Part shown: piece after piece, positions 34,408 through 42,540 of the stretch
How the letters are laid out: every line of letters begins with the position of its first letter
Numbering within the stretch: position 1 is the stretch's first letter
Origin: Gemmatimonadales bacterium
GTDB lineage: Bacteria; Gemmatimonadota; Gemmatimonadetes; Palauibacterales; Palauibacteraceae
Length of the DNA: 54,192 nucleotides
NCBI GenBank assembly: GCA_009841005.1
Contig: VXMR01000130.1
Span: forward strand, 1 to 54,192
Direction: 5' to 3'
Program-made: the position numbers and the translations under genes
Notes under the pieces: generated by a model
The model's input: only the letters and a program-made list of their open reading frames with translations
What the model was told of the DNA's origin: nothing
The model's database searches: none

Positions 34408-35838
34408 GTGGCCGCCATCGATCGCCGCGACTTCATGCGGGGCGCCGCGCTGGCGGGCGCCGGGCTCGCACTCGGCTGCGATGCGGACGACCGGCGGGCG
34501 GCACCGGCGACGGCGACCGGCGACGAGGCCGGAGCGGCGACGGCTCCCCCCCTGCTCATCGACCGGGCCAGCGTCTTCGACGTCCGGGCCGGCGCCATGC
34601 GCCCGGACACGAGCGTCCTCGTCCGGGACGGCCGGATCGAAGCCGTCGCCCCCGGCGCGGAGTTGAACGCGGATTCCGACGCCGCCGCGGGCGCGGCGCG
34701 CATCGACGGGGCCGGCCTCTTCGTCCTCCCCGGACTCATCGACGCGCACGTCCACGTCACCCACATCCTCTACCAGTCACACATGACCGGCGACGAGGTC
34801 CTTCCCTTCTACCTCGGACACGGGGTCACGTCGATCCGGAGCACGGGAGACAACGTCCCGGCTCAGCGCCTTATCGAACGCTACGCCGAGGACCACCCGG
34901 AGATCTCTCCGAACCTCTTCCGGTGCAGCTTCCTCATCGACGGCAACCCGCCCTGGCATCCCGATGTCGGCTGGTACCTGGCGACGCCCGCCGACGTGGA
35001 CCCCTTCGTGGCCGACATGGCGGCGTGGGGCGTGAAGACGCTCAAGCTGTATGTCGGCGTCACGCGCGAGGTCGGGCGCCGCGTGATCGAGGTCGGCCGC
35101 GAACACGGTCTCGTCGTGAGCGGGCACCTCCTCGACTATCACACGGCGGACGCCGTCACCGACGGACTCGACTGCGTCGAGCACATCTATACGGTGTCCA
35201 ACTTCCTCCTCGACGACCCCGACGACCGCCATTCGATCAACCTCGACTCGGACGAGGCGCGCCGCCTTATCGACGTCATCGCCGAACACGGCGCGCGCGT
35301 CGACCCGACGCTCATGGTCTTCTGGGGTACGCTCCTCTTCATGGATCTGCCCGAAGTCTACGAACACCCCGACCACGACCCCATGCCGGCCCGCCTCAAG
35401 GCGTTCTGGGACAAGGACCGGGCGCGGCGAAGCCTGGACTGGGGCGCGTCGCCCATCTCCGTGCGCGAGGGGACGTGGGAGAAATACCTGCGGCTCACCG
35501 GCATGCTGCATGAAGCCGGCGTGCAGTTGCTCGTCGGGACCGACGCCCCGGAGCCGCAAGTCGCGCCGGGCGCCTCGCTGCACCACGAGATGGAGTTTCT
35601 CGTCGAAGCCGGCATGCCGGCACGCGAAGTCCTGTCCGCCGCCACGCTCGAGAACGCGCGGATTCTGAAGGAAGAGGAGAACCGCGGCGCCGTCGAGGCG
35701 GGACTGGAGGCCGATCTCGTACTGCTCGAAGCAGACCCTCTCGAGGACATCCGCAACACGAGACGCATTCGGACCGTCGTGCGCGGCGGACGCGCCCTCG
35801 ACCCCGCCGAGATCCTGGCCGCCGCACCGGCCGAGTAG
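34408..35838 (+). CDS. amidohydrolase family protein, Tat-exported lipoprotein
   Basis: A 476-residue metal-dependent hydrolase of the imidazolonepropionase/prolidase-like branch. The N-terminus DRRDFMRG is a twin-arginine signal and is followed by AGLALGC, so the protein is probably exported folded and lipidated. A small beta-sandwich domain (about 50-110) precedes the barrel. Metal ligands are in DAHVHVTH, a Lys in TLKLYVGV that is likely carboxylated or a ligand, His in SGHLLDYH and VEHIYT, and Asp in VGTDAPEP. The start is GTG, with no clear Shine-Dalgarno. A remnant gene and two serine hydrolases follow. The substrate is unknown; peptides or cyclic amides fit the family. Confidence 0.83.
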   Translation: MAAIDRRDFMRGAALAGAGLALGCDADDRRAAPATATGDEAGAATAPPLLIDRASVFDVRAGAMRPDTSVLVRDGRIEAVAPGAELNADSDAAAGAARIDGAGLFVLPGLIDAHVHVTHILYQSHMTGDEVLPFYLGHGVTSIRSTGDNVPAQRLIERYAEDHPEISPNLFRCSFLIDGNPPWHPDVGWYLATPADVDPFVADMAAWGVKTLKLYVGVTREVGRRVIEVGREHGLVVSGHLLDYHTADAVTDGLDCVEHIYTVSNFLLDDPDDRHSINLDSDEARRLIDVIAEHGARVDPTLMVFWGTLLFMDLPEVYEHPDHDPMPARLKAFWDKDRARRSLDWGASPISVREGTWEKYLRLTGMLHEAGVQLLVGTDAPEPQVAPGASLHHEMEFLVEAGMPAREVLSAATLENARILKEEENRGAVEAGLEADLVLLEADPLEDIRNTRRIRTVVRGGRALDPAEILAAAPAE

Positions 35839-35859
35839 TCCGGCAACGGGAGACGCCCC

Positions 35860-36091
35860 ATGCCCGCATCCCGAGAACACGTGGTTCGCACGCTCCTGGC
35901 GGCGGGCCTGGCCGTGGCGGCCCTGGTGCCCCGACCTCTTCCCGGCCAGGAAATCACGATCGTCCCAGCCGTATCTGCTCGAAGGCGAAGCCGCCCGCAC
36001 CCTGCTCGAGGACATTCGCGCGCGCTCGGCAGAGTTGGGGACCACACTTCGCATCGAAGGGGACGCCGGAGTCATCGATGTCTCGCGCTGA
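35860..36091 (+). pseudogene. remnant of an exported CapA-like gene, internal loss and frameshift
   Basis: ATG 35860, with GGGAG 7 bases upstream, opens a typical signal peptide (VVRTLLAAGLAVAALVP, then GQEITIVP). Shortly after, near 35965, that frame turns into Arg-rich noise. A second frame, shifted by one base, carries protein-like sequence QPYLLEGEAARTLLEDIRA, then LGTTLRIEGDAGVIDVSR, ending at TGA 36089-36091. This tail resembles the end of CapA/poly-gamma-glutamate-type phosphoesterase proteins (about 40 residues); only start and tail remain of a family normally about 350-450 long. Family assignment is inference. It lies 21 bases after the amidohydrolase and 45 before the serine hydrolase. 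Confidence 0.55.
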
Positions 36092-36136
36092 GATGGGCTC
36101 ACTCCGTTTTCTGGACCTCCGTCGGGGAGTAGAACG

Positions 36137-37810
36137 ATGAAGACACCGCTCTGGACACTGATCCTTCCGACCGCCGCGGGACTCGCCTGCGCGGGCGCGA
36201 ACCCGGGAGGCCCTTCGGAGGGCGCTCCCGAACTGACGGCCCTCGACGCGATCTTCGCGGATTACGCCGGCTCCGAGGGGCCCGGGTGCGCATTCGCCGT
36301 TTCGCGGGACGGGCAACAGGTCATGTCGCGCGCGTACGGGATGGCGGATCTGGAGTGGCGCGTTCCGAACACGCCGGGGACGGTGTTCGAGCCCGGCTCC
36401 GTCTCGAAGCAGTTCGCCGCCGCGGCCACGATTCTGCTCGCGCTGGATGGACGGATCGATCTGGATGACGACATCCGGGCGTACTTTCCGGAGATGCCCG
36501 ACTACGGCGAAGCCGTCACCGTGCGGATGCTGATCCACCACACGAGCGGTCTTCGGGACTGGGGCTCGGTCGCCGCCATTCAGGGCTGGCCGCGCTGGAG
36601 CCGGGTCCACTCACACAAGCACGCGCTCGACATCGCGAGCCGTCAGCGCGCCCTGAACTACGAGCCGGGCCGCTACTACTCGTACACGAACACCGGATAC
36701 AACCTCCAGGCGATGCTCATCGAGCGGGTCACGGGCCAGACCTTCGACGAGTTTTCGCAGGAGCGGATCTTTCGCCCCCTCGGCATGACGAAGACGCAGT
36801 GGCGGGACGATTTCACCGAGATCGTGGACGAGCGCTCCGTCGGTTACCGGCGCGGAGAGGACGGCGAATGGCACATGCTGATGCCGTTCGAGAACGTCCA
36901 CGGCAACGGCGGTCTGCTCACGACCGTGGGGGACCTCCTCCGCTTCACACATAATCTGGATACGGGCGAGGTCGGCGGGCCGGAATTCGTCCGTCTCATG
37001 CACGAGGAGGGCACGCTCGACTCGGGGTGGAAGACCGGCTATGCGGGCGGGCTGCGCGTGGGAGAATACAAGGGCGTGCGCGAGGTCTCGCACGGCGGTT
37101 CGACGGCCGCGTACCGGGCTTTCCTCACACGCTATCCGGATCACGGTGTGGCGGTGTCCCTGATGTGCAACGTGGCCGAGGCCGACTCGCGCGGACTCGT
37201 CCACCAGGTGGCGGAACTCTACCTCGCGGACGCCATGACCGAGGAGCCTCGGGCCGATGCGGGAGGGGCGGATGTCGATCCCGCGGACGTCGCCGCCTTC
37301 GCCGGCGGATACCGGGACACGCGAACGGGACAGTATCTCGAGCTGACCGCGGACGGTTCATCCCTGCTCATGAGCGGAGGACCCGGCGGGCCGCCGCTCG
37401 CGGCCACCAGCGCAACCGGGTTCGCCTCGGCGACCGGCGTATCCATCGCGTTCGAAGGTCCGGCGAACGCCGGCGAACGACCCGCAGGCATCCTGAACAT
37501 GCCCGCGGCGGATGGCGTGCGGATCGAGCCCGTCGGCGCGTTCGAACCGACCTCGGCCGACCTGGCGGATTACGTCGGAGCCTACCACAGCGAAGAAGCC
37601 GAGGTGACGTACTGGTTCGCAGTCGAGGACGGGCGTCTCGTGTTCCGGGACCGGTACGGGGACGGCGCGGCTCTCGATCCCTTGTATCCCGACGCGTTCG
37701 GGCGAGAGTCCGGCACGATCATCTTCCGCCGGGATGCGACGGGACGGGTCACGCAGGCAAGTCTGAGCGAGGGGCGGGTCTGGGATCTCCGCTTCGAGCG
37801 GGTGCAGTAG
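36137..37810 (+). CDS. serine hydrolase lipoprotein, beta-lactamase/class C PBP fold (tandem copy 1)
   Basis: A 557-residue member of the beta-lactamase-related family. The N-terminal signal has Cys18 in AAGLAC, fitting a lipoprotein. The SxxK motif is SVSK at 88-91, the Y-x-N motif is YTN in YSYTNTGYN and the third motif is SHGGS. Two C-terminal beta repeats follow (about 375-557), each with a Gly-Tyr/Ala-Tyr start (AGGYRDTRTGQY and VGAYHSEEAEVTYW), typical of DUF3471-like modules. GGGGAG upstream of ATG fixes the start. It is one of a tandem pair with 37971-39643, with a 160-base gap between them. A peptide or D-amino-acid ester is a plausible substrate. Confidence 0.87.
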   Translation: MKTPLWTLILPTAAGLACAGANPGGPSEGAPELTALDAIFADYAGSEGPGCAFAVSRDGQQVMSRAYGMADLEWRVPNTPGTVFEPGSVSKQFAAAATILLALDGRIDLDDDIRAYFPEMPDYGEAVTVRMLIHHTSGLRDWGSVAAIQGWPRWSRVHSHKHALDIASRQRALNYEPGRYYSYTNTGYNLQAMLIERVTGQTFDEFSQERIFRPLGMTKTQWRDDFTEIVDERSVGYRRGEDGEWHMLMPFENVHGNGGLLTTVGDLLRFTHNLDTGEVGGPEFVRLMHEEGTLDSGWKTGYAGGLRVGEYKGVREVSHGGSTAAYRAFLTRYPDHGVAVSLMCNVAEADSRGLVHQVAELYLADAMTEEPRADAGGADVDPADVAAFAGGYRDTRTGQYLELTADGSSLLMSGGPGGPPLAATSATGFASATGVSIAFEGPANAGERPAGILNMPAADGVRIEPVGAFEPTSADLADYVGAYHSEEAEVTYWFAVEDGRLVFRDRYGDGAALDPLYPDAFGRESGTIIFRRDATGRVTQASLSEGRVWDLRFERVQ

Positions 37811-37970
37811 ATCGCTACGGGACCGCCAGGTCCGCCTCCCCGCTGGCCGGGACGCGGTCGCGGGATCTCGACGGGGCGGAGATGTGCACCGACATTGCTC
37901 TAGCGGCCGCGCAGACGGCTTCGGCCGGCGACGACACGGTGAGCGGCGCAATTCCGTCAGGAGGAAGACG

Positions 37971-39643
37971 ATGAAGACACGACTCGGGACCCTCATCCTC
38001 CCCCTCGCCGCAGGACTCGCCTGCGCGGACGCGAGTCGCGACGATGCGTCCGGGGGGACCGTCGAAATGGCGGCGCTCGACGCCGTATTCGCGGACTACA
38101 GCGCTTCGGACGGCCCCGGGTGCGCCTTCGCGGTGTCGCGGGACGGACAGCAGGTCATGGCGCGCGCGTACGGCATGGCGAACCTCGAGTGGGACCTGCC
38201 GAACACACCCGAGACCGTGTTCGAGCCGGGCTCCGTCTCGAAACAGTTCACCGCGGCGGCCACGATCCTGCTCGCGCTGGACGGACGCATCGACCTGGAC
38301 GACGACATCCGGGAGTACTTTCCCGAGATGCCCGACTACGGCGAGCCGATCACGGTGCGCATGCTCATCCATCACACGAGCGGGCTCCGCGACTGGGGGT
38401 CGGTCGCGGGCATCCATGGCTGGGCGCGGACGACCCGGATCCACACGCACAAGCACGCGCTCGACATCGCGAGCCGCCAGCGCGCCCTCAACTACGAGCC
38501 GGGCCGCTACTACTCCTACACGAACACCGGATACAACCTCCAGGCGATGCTCGTGGAGAGGGTAACCGGACAGACGTTCGACGAGTTCTCGCAGGAGCGG
38601 ATCTTCCGCCCCCTCGGCATGACGAAAACGCAGTGGCGGGACGATTTCACGGAGATCGTCGAGGAGCGCTCGATCGGATACCGGCGCGGCGACGACGACG
38701 AATGGCACATGCTGATGCCGTTCGAAACGTGCACGGAAACGGCGGTCTGCTCACGACCGTCGGCGACCTTCTCAGGTTCACCCGCAACCTCGACACGGGC
38801 GAAGTCGGCGGGCCCGAGTTCATCCGGCTCATGCATGAGCAGGGGATGCTCGACTCGGGGCGGCAGATCAGCTACGCGGGCGGACTCTTCGTCGGCGATT
38901 ACAAGGGCGTGCGCGAGGTCCAGCATTCCGGAGGAACCGCGGCGTACCGGGGCTTCCTCACCCGCTTCCCCGACCACGGGCTCGCGGTGTCGGTGATGTG
39001 CAACGTGGGCGAGGCCAACCCCGGCAGGCTCGCCCGCGCCGTGGCCGACCTCTACCTCGGGGACGCCATCGGCGAGGAAGCGTCGGAGGATCCCGCGGGC
39101 GCGGACGTCGACCCGGCCCGCGTCGCCGCTCTCGCCGGCGGATACCGCGACACCCGCACGGGCCAGTTCATGGAGTTGACGGCGAACGGCGCCTCGCTCC
39201 GCATGGGCGGAGGACCGGGCGCGATGTCGCTCGCGGCGATGAGCGAGACCGAGTTCGCCTCACCGGCGGGCGTATCCATCGTCTTCGACGCCGCAGCCGA
39301 CGGCGGAGCGAGGCCCGGGGCCACGATGGACACGCCGGTCGCCGATGACGTGAGGATCGAGCCCGTCGAGGGGTTCGAGCCCACCGCGTCGGACCTGGCC
39401 GCCTACGTGGGCGCGTACCACAGCGACGAGGCGGAAGTCACGTACTGGGTCGAGGTCGAGGACGGCGGCCTCGTATTGAAGGACCGCTACGGGGACGGAC
39501 CGTCGCTCGTGCCGGTGTATCCCGATGCGTTCAGGCAGGGAGGCAGCACCTTCGTCTTCCGGCGCGACGAGAGCGGGCGGGTCACGCAGGCGAGCCTGAG
39601 CCAGGGACGCGTCTGGGATCTGCGCTTCGAACGGGTGCAGTAG
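37971..39643 (+). pseudogene. serine hydrolase lipoprotein, tandem copy 2, interrupted by a single-base deletion
   Basis: Close relative of the gene at 36137-37810. The first part, from ATG 37971 (AGGAGG 6 bases upstream), reads to MLMPFE near 38725 with intact SVSK and YTN motifs. Copy 1 then reads TTCGAGAACGTCCAC; here one G is missing, giving TTCGAAACGTGCAC. The frame then shifts, and the remainder (VHGNGGLLTTVGDLLRF to DLRFERVQ, with HSGGT as third motif) continues in another frame to TAG 39641-39643. If restored, the protein would have about 557 residues. It may be a true pseudogene or an assembly/sequencing error. The first frame would end near 38996. Confidence 0.85.
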
Positions 39644-39656
39644 CGCGACACGCCCG

Positions 39657-40643
39657 TCAGAGCTCGACGAGGATCTTCCCGTCCGCGCGGCCGGACTCGA
39701 GGGCCTCGTGTGCGGACGCCGTCTCCGCGAGGGGGAAGGTGGCGGCGATCCGCACGTCGAGTTGTCCGGCCGCGAGCCAGGTCGTGAGATCCCGGACCGC
39801 GGCGCGGCGGGCGGCGGCGGGCAGCAGGTAGCCCTGCAGAAAATGGATGCGCAGGTCCTTGAAGGCGAGCGGATAGTAGGCGAGCGGCAGTTCCGGGCCG
39901 GACGTTGACGAGTACGAGGCGATGGTTCCGTTCTCCCGCAGAACCGCGACGTCCGTCTCGAGGTTCGCGGCGAGGTCCACCTCGATGATGCGGTCCACGC
40001 CTTTCCCATCCGTTAGGTCGAGGACCCGGCCGGCAACGTCCTCCCGCCGGTAGTCGATCGCGTGTCTCGCGCCGCCGCCCCGCCCGACCTCCGCCTTGGC
40101 GGCGCTGCTCACCGTGGCGATGACCTCGGCGCCGCCCAGAGTGGCCAGTTGCACCGCCAGATGGCCGACGGCCCCGGCGCCTCCCTGCACGAGGATCCGC
40201 TTCCCGCCCACCGGTCCGTCCCCGTACACGGCGTAGTGCGCCGTACAGCCGGGCACTCCGAGGCCCGCCCCGTCCGCGAAGGAGGCATTGTCCGGCAACG
40301 GCACGGCCTGCGCGGCCGGCACCGCCGTGTACTCCGCCGCCGTCCCGAACGGACGGCTACCGCTCTGGGCATTCCACAGCCAGACGCGCTCGCCGACGCG
40401 AGACCCGTCCACCTCCGCCCCCACCGCATCGATCGTTCCCGCCCCGTCGGAATGCGGGACGATGCGCGGGTGAGGCATCGACAGACCGATCCAGCCGGCC
40501 CTCCGCTTGGTGTCCGACGGATTCACACCAGAGGCGGCCAGCCGCACCCGAACTTCTCCCGCCCCCGGCACGGGTGCTTCCTGCCGCCCGAACCGGAGCA
40601 CCTCCGGCGCGGGGCCGGTCGTCTCATACCAGATCGCTTTCAC
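39657..40643 (-). CDS. quinone oxidoreductase-like protein (zinc-independent MDR family)
   Basis: A 328-residue NADPH-dependent oxidoreductase of the medium-chain dehydrogenase family, quinone reductase type. The N-terminal half is the catalytic fold (RLAASGVNPSDTKRR, GAGTIDAVGAEVDG). The Rossmann motif follows in LVQGGAGAVGHLAVQLA (GxGAVG). The cysteine pattern of zinc alcohol dehydrogenases is absent, as expected of this branch. It is probably cytosolic and reduces quinones or enones. GTG 40643 is preferred because GGGAG lies 7 bases upstream and the family start (KAIWYE) follows directly. It is convergent with the frameshifted hydrolase gene and divergent from the pteridine-reductase-like gene. 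Confidence 0.87.
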   Translation of the reverse strand: MKAIWYETTGPAPEVLRFGRQEAPVPGAGEVRVRLAASGVNPSDTKRRAGWIGLSMPHPRIVPHSDGAGTIDAVGAEVDGSRVGERVWLWNAQSGSRPFGTAAEYTAVPAAQAVPLPDNASFADGAGLGVPGCTAHYAVYGDGPVGGKRILVQGGAGAVGHLAVQLATLGGAEVIATVSSAAKAEVGRGGGARHAIDYRREDVAGRVLDLTDGKGVDRIIEVDLAANLETDVAVLRENGTIASYSSTSGPELPLAYYPLAFKDLRIHFLQGYLLPAAARRAAVRDLTTWLAAGQLDVRIAATFPLAETASAHEALESGRADGKILVEL

Positions 40644-40756
40644 GCGCCTTCTCCCGGTTGGAATCCCACGCCTGCCGCGGGTGCGCCGCAATGGGGCATG
40701 CGCCGCCTCCGCGTGCAACGCCCCAACCGCCCTCGAATCTTGTACATTCCCGGCTT

Positions 40757-40795
40757 CCCCGGGGCGGGACGGCCGGGGAAGCACACGCCCCGGGG
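40757..40795. repeat. inverted repeat in the leader of the folate-gene run
   Basis: CCCCGGGGCG at 40757-40766 and CGCCCCGGGG at 40786-40795 form a perfect 10-bp inverted repeat around a 19-base loop, within the 209-base divergent gap. It could be an RNA hairpin or an operator; GC-rich chance is also possible. Confidence 0.4.
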
Positions 40796-40852
40796 ACATC
40801 CGCCGGGGGAATTGCCGGGGCCGCCGGGGATGCTCGTGAACGGAGAGATGCC

Positions 40853-41638
40853 GTGAGACTCAAGGGTGCCGTCGCACTCGTGACGGGGGGCGCACGCCGG
40901 CTGGGCCGCGCGCTGTCGCTGGGTCTGGCGGAGGCGGGATGCGACGTCTTCATCCACTACCGGAGCTCGGCCGAGGCGGCCGACCGCACGGCGAACGAGG
41001 TGCGGGCCCTGGGGCGGCGGGCGGCGACGGCCGCGGCGGACCTGTCACGTCCGGAGCAGATCGACGACCTGTTCGACGCGTTCGACGCGGCGTTCGCACG
41101 TCTCGACATCCTGGTGAACTCCGCCGCGAGCTTCGAGCGCACCCCCTTCGACGAAGTGACGGTCGCCGAGTGGGACGCCGCGCAAGCGCTCAACCTGCGC
41201 GCTCCCTTCCTCATGACGCAGCGGGCCGCCCTCCGGATGCGGGCCGTGCCCGACCGGCGCGGAACCCAGGGGGAACCTCTGGCGCCCGGCGTCATACTCA
41301 ACATGTCGGACATGGCGGCGGTCGCAGCCTGGAAGGGGTTTGCGCCGCACGGGGTCAGCAAGGCGGGACTTCTGCACCTGACGGCGCTCACGGCCCGCGA
41401 ACTGGGCGCGGAGGTGCGCGCGAACGCGATCGTCCCCGGCCCGATCCTTCCGCCTCCCGGCGAGACGGCGGAGGACGCGGCCTGGCGGGAGAAGGGTCGG
41501 AGGATTCCGCTCGGTCGGACGGGCGATCCGGAGTACGTGGCACACGCGGCGCGGTTCCTGGCCGAGAACGACTATGTGACGGGAGCGACGATCTACGTGG
41601 ACGGCGGCGAACATCTGCTGACGGGAAGACGGGTCTGA
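40853..41638 (+). CDS. short-chain dehydrogenase, pteridine reductase-like
   Basis: A 261-residue SDR. The cofactor motif TGGARRLG is at 11-18. The segment LVNSAASFERTPF (87-99) matches the pattern of pteridine/dihydromonapterin reductases (PTR1, FolM), where LVNxASSF is usual. Ser152 is in LNMSDMA. The usual Tyr-x-x-x-Lys is HGVSK, with His166 instead of Tyr and Lys170 kept. Placement directly before folB and folK, overlapping folB by 1 base (TGATG), supports a role in pterin or folate reduction. GTG 40853 has GGAG 7 bases upstream. Whether it is active without the Tyr is unclear. Confidence 0.82.
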   Translation: MRLKGAVALVTGGARRLGRALSLGLAEAGCDVFIHYRSSAEAADRTANEVRALGRRAATAAADLSRPEQIDDLFDAFDAAFARLDILVNSAASFERTPFDEVTVAEWDAAQALNLRAPFLMTQRAALRMRAVPDRRGTQGEPLAPGVILNMSDMAAVAAWKGFAPHGVSKAGLLHLTALTARELGAEVRANAIVPGPILPPPGETAEDAAWREKGRRIPLGRTGDPEYVAHAARFLAENDYVTGATIYVDGGEHLLTGRRV

Positions 41639-42006
41639 TGGCGTCCGATACGGTCATCATCCGTAATCTCCTCGTTCGAGGCATCATCGGAGTCAACGAC
41701 TGGGAGCGCGAGAAGAAACAGGACATCGTGATCAACCTCTCCCTCTCCGTGGACGCCCGGGCCGCGGGCGAGTCCGATGACGTCGCGGACGTGCTGAACT
41801 ACCGGACGCTGACGAAGCGCGTCATCGCGCACGTTGAAGGGGCCGAGCCGTATCTCGTCGAAGCCCTCGCGCACCAGATCGCACGGATCGCGATCGTCGA
41901 TTTCGGCGCCGTGCAGGCGAAGGTCCGCGTGGAGAAGCCCGGCGCGCTGCGCTACGCGCGCTCGGTGGGGGTCGAAGTCGAACGGACGGCGGCGGACTAC
42001 GCGTGA
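41638..42006 (+). CDS. folB: dihydroneopterin aldolase
   Basis: A 122-residue folate-pathway enzyme that converts 7,8-dihydroneopterin to 6-hydroxymethyl-7,8-dihydropterin and glycolaldehyde. The active-site Glu23 lies in IGVNDWERE, the Tyr55 block in LNYRTL, and Lys100 in RVEKPGAL, the catalytic pattern of FolB. Length is typical. Start ATG overlaps the SDR stop by 1 base, and its stop overlaps the GTG of folK by 4 bases (GTGA), so all three are translationally linked. Confidence 0.93.
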   Translation: MASDTVIIRNLLVRGIIGVNDWEREKKQDIVINLSLSVDARAAGESDDVADVLNYRTLTKRVIAHVEGAEPYLVEALAHQIARIAIVDFGAVQAKVRVEKPGALRYARSVGVEVERTAADYA

Positions 42007-42512
42007 ACGCCTCGCCCCGGACAGCCCTCCTCACGCTCGGCTCGAACATCGATCCGGAGCGGCACATCGTCGCGGCCCTCGAGGCGCTCGACGAACTGCT
42101 GGGCATCGACGGAGCCTCGCCCATCTACGAAGCGGAACCGGTCGGGAACCCCGGGATGCCCCGCTTCCTGAACGCGGCGGTGCGCATCACGACCGATCTC
42201 TCCCCGGGTGAGTTGAAGTTCGAGGTCATCCGGCCGCTGGAGCGGCGCCTCGGACGCGTCCGCACCGCCGACCCCAACGCCCCCCGCACGATCGACATCG
42301 ACATCGCCGCCGTGCAGGGCCTGGTCCTCGACCAGGAGGAGCTGCAACTCCCGGACCCGGAGATCCCGACGAGGGCGCATCTGGCGGTGCCCCTCGCCGA
42401 TGTGGCGCCGGGATTCCGGCATCCCGGGCTGGGAATCACACTGGGTGAGATCGCGGCCCGTTTCCGTGACGAGCCGGGCCTCGCGAAACGCGACGATGTC
42501 CGGTGGCCGTGA
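42003..42512 (+). CDS. folK: 6-hydroxymethyl-7,8-dihydropterin pyrophosphokinase
   Basis: A 169-residue HPPK, the step after FolB: it transfers pyrophosphate from ATP to the hydroxymethyl-dihydropterin. It shows TLGSNIDPERH (11-21) and the magnesium-binding PRTIDID (94-100, with Asp98 and Asp100). FLNAAV and RALGRVR-like segments complete the family pattern. The GTG start overlaps the folB stop. It is followed after 28 bases by the POTRA/barrel gene, which may be in the same transcript. Confidence 0.93.
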   Translation: MNASPRTALLTLGSNIDPERHIVAALEALDELLGIDGASPIYEAEPVGNPGMPRFLNAAVRITTDLSPGELKFEVIRPLERRLGRVRTADPNAPRTIDIDIAAVQGLVLDQEELQLPDPEIPTRAHLAVPLADVAPGFRHPGLGITLGEIAARFRDEPGLAKRDDVRWP

Positions 42513-42540
42513 ACCCGGTTCGACCGTACCTTCCCGCCCC

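Noticed and set aside
35860-36132. A 90-residue small secreted protein in one frame
   Set aside because: After the signal peptide this frame is Arg/His noise, while the neighbouring frame is protein-like, so a broken gene is more likely.
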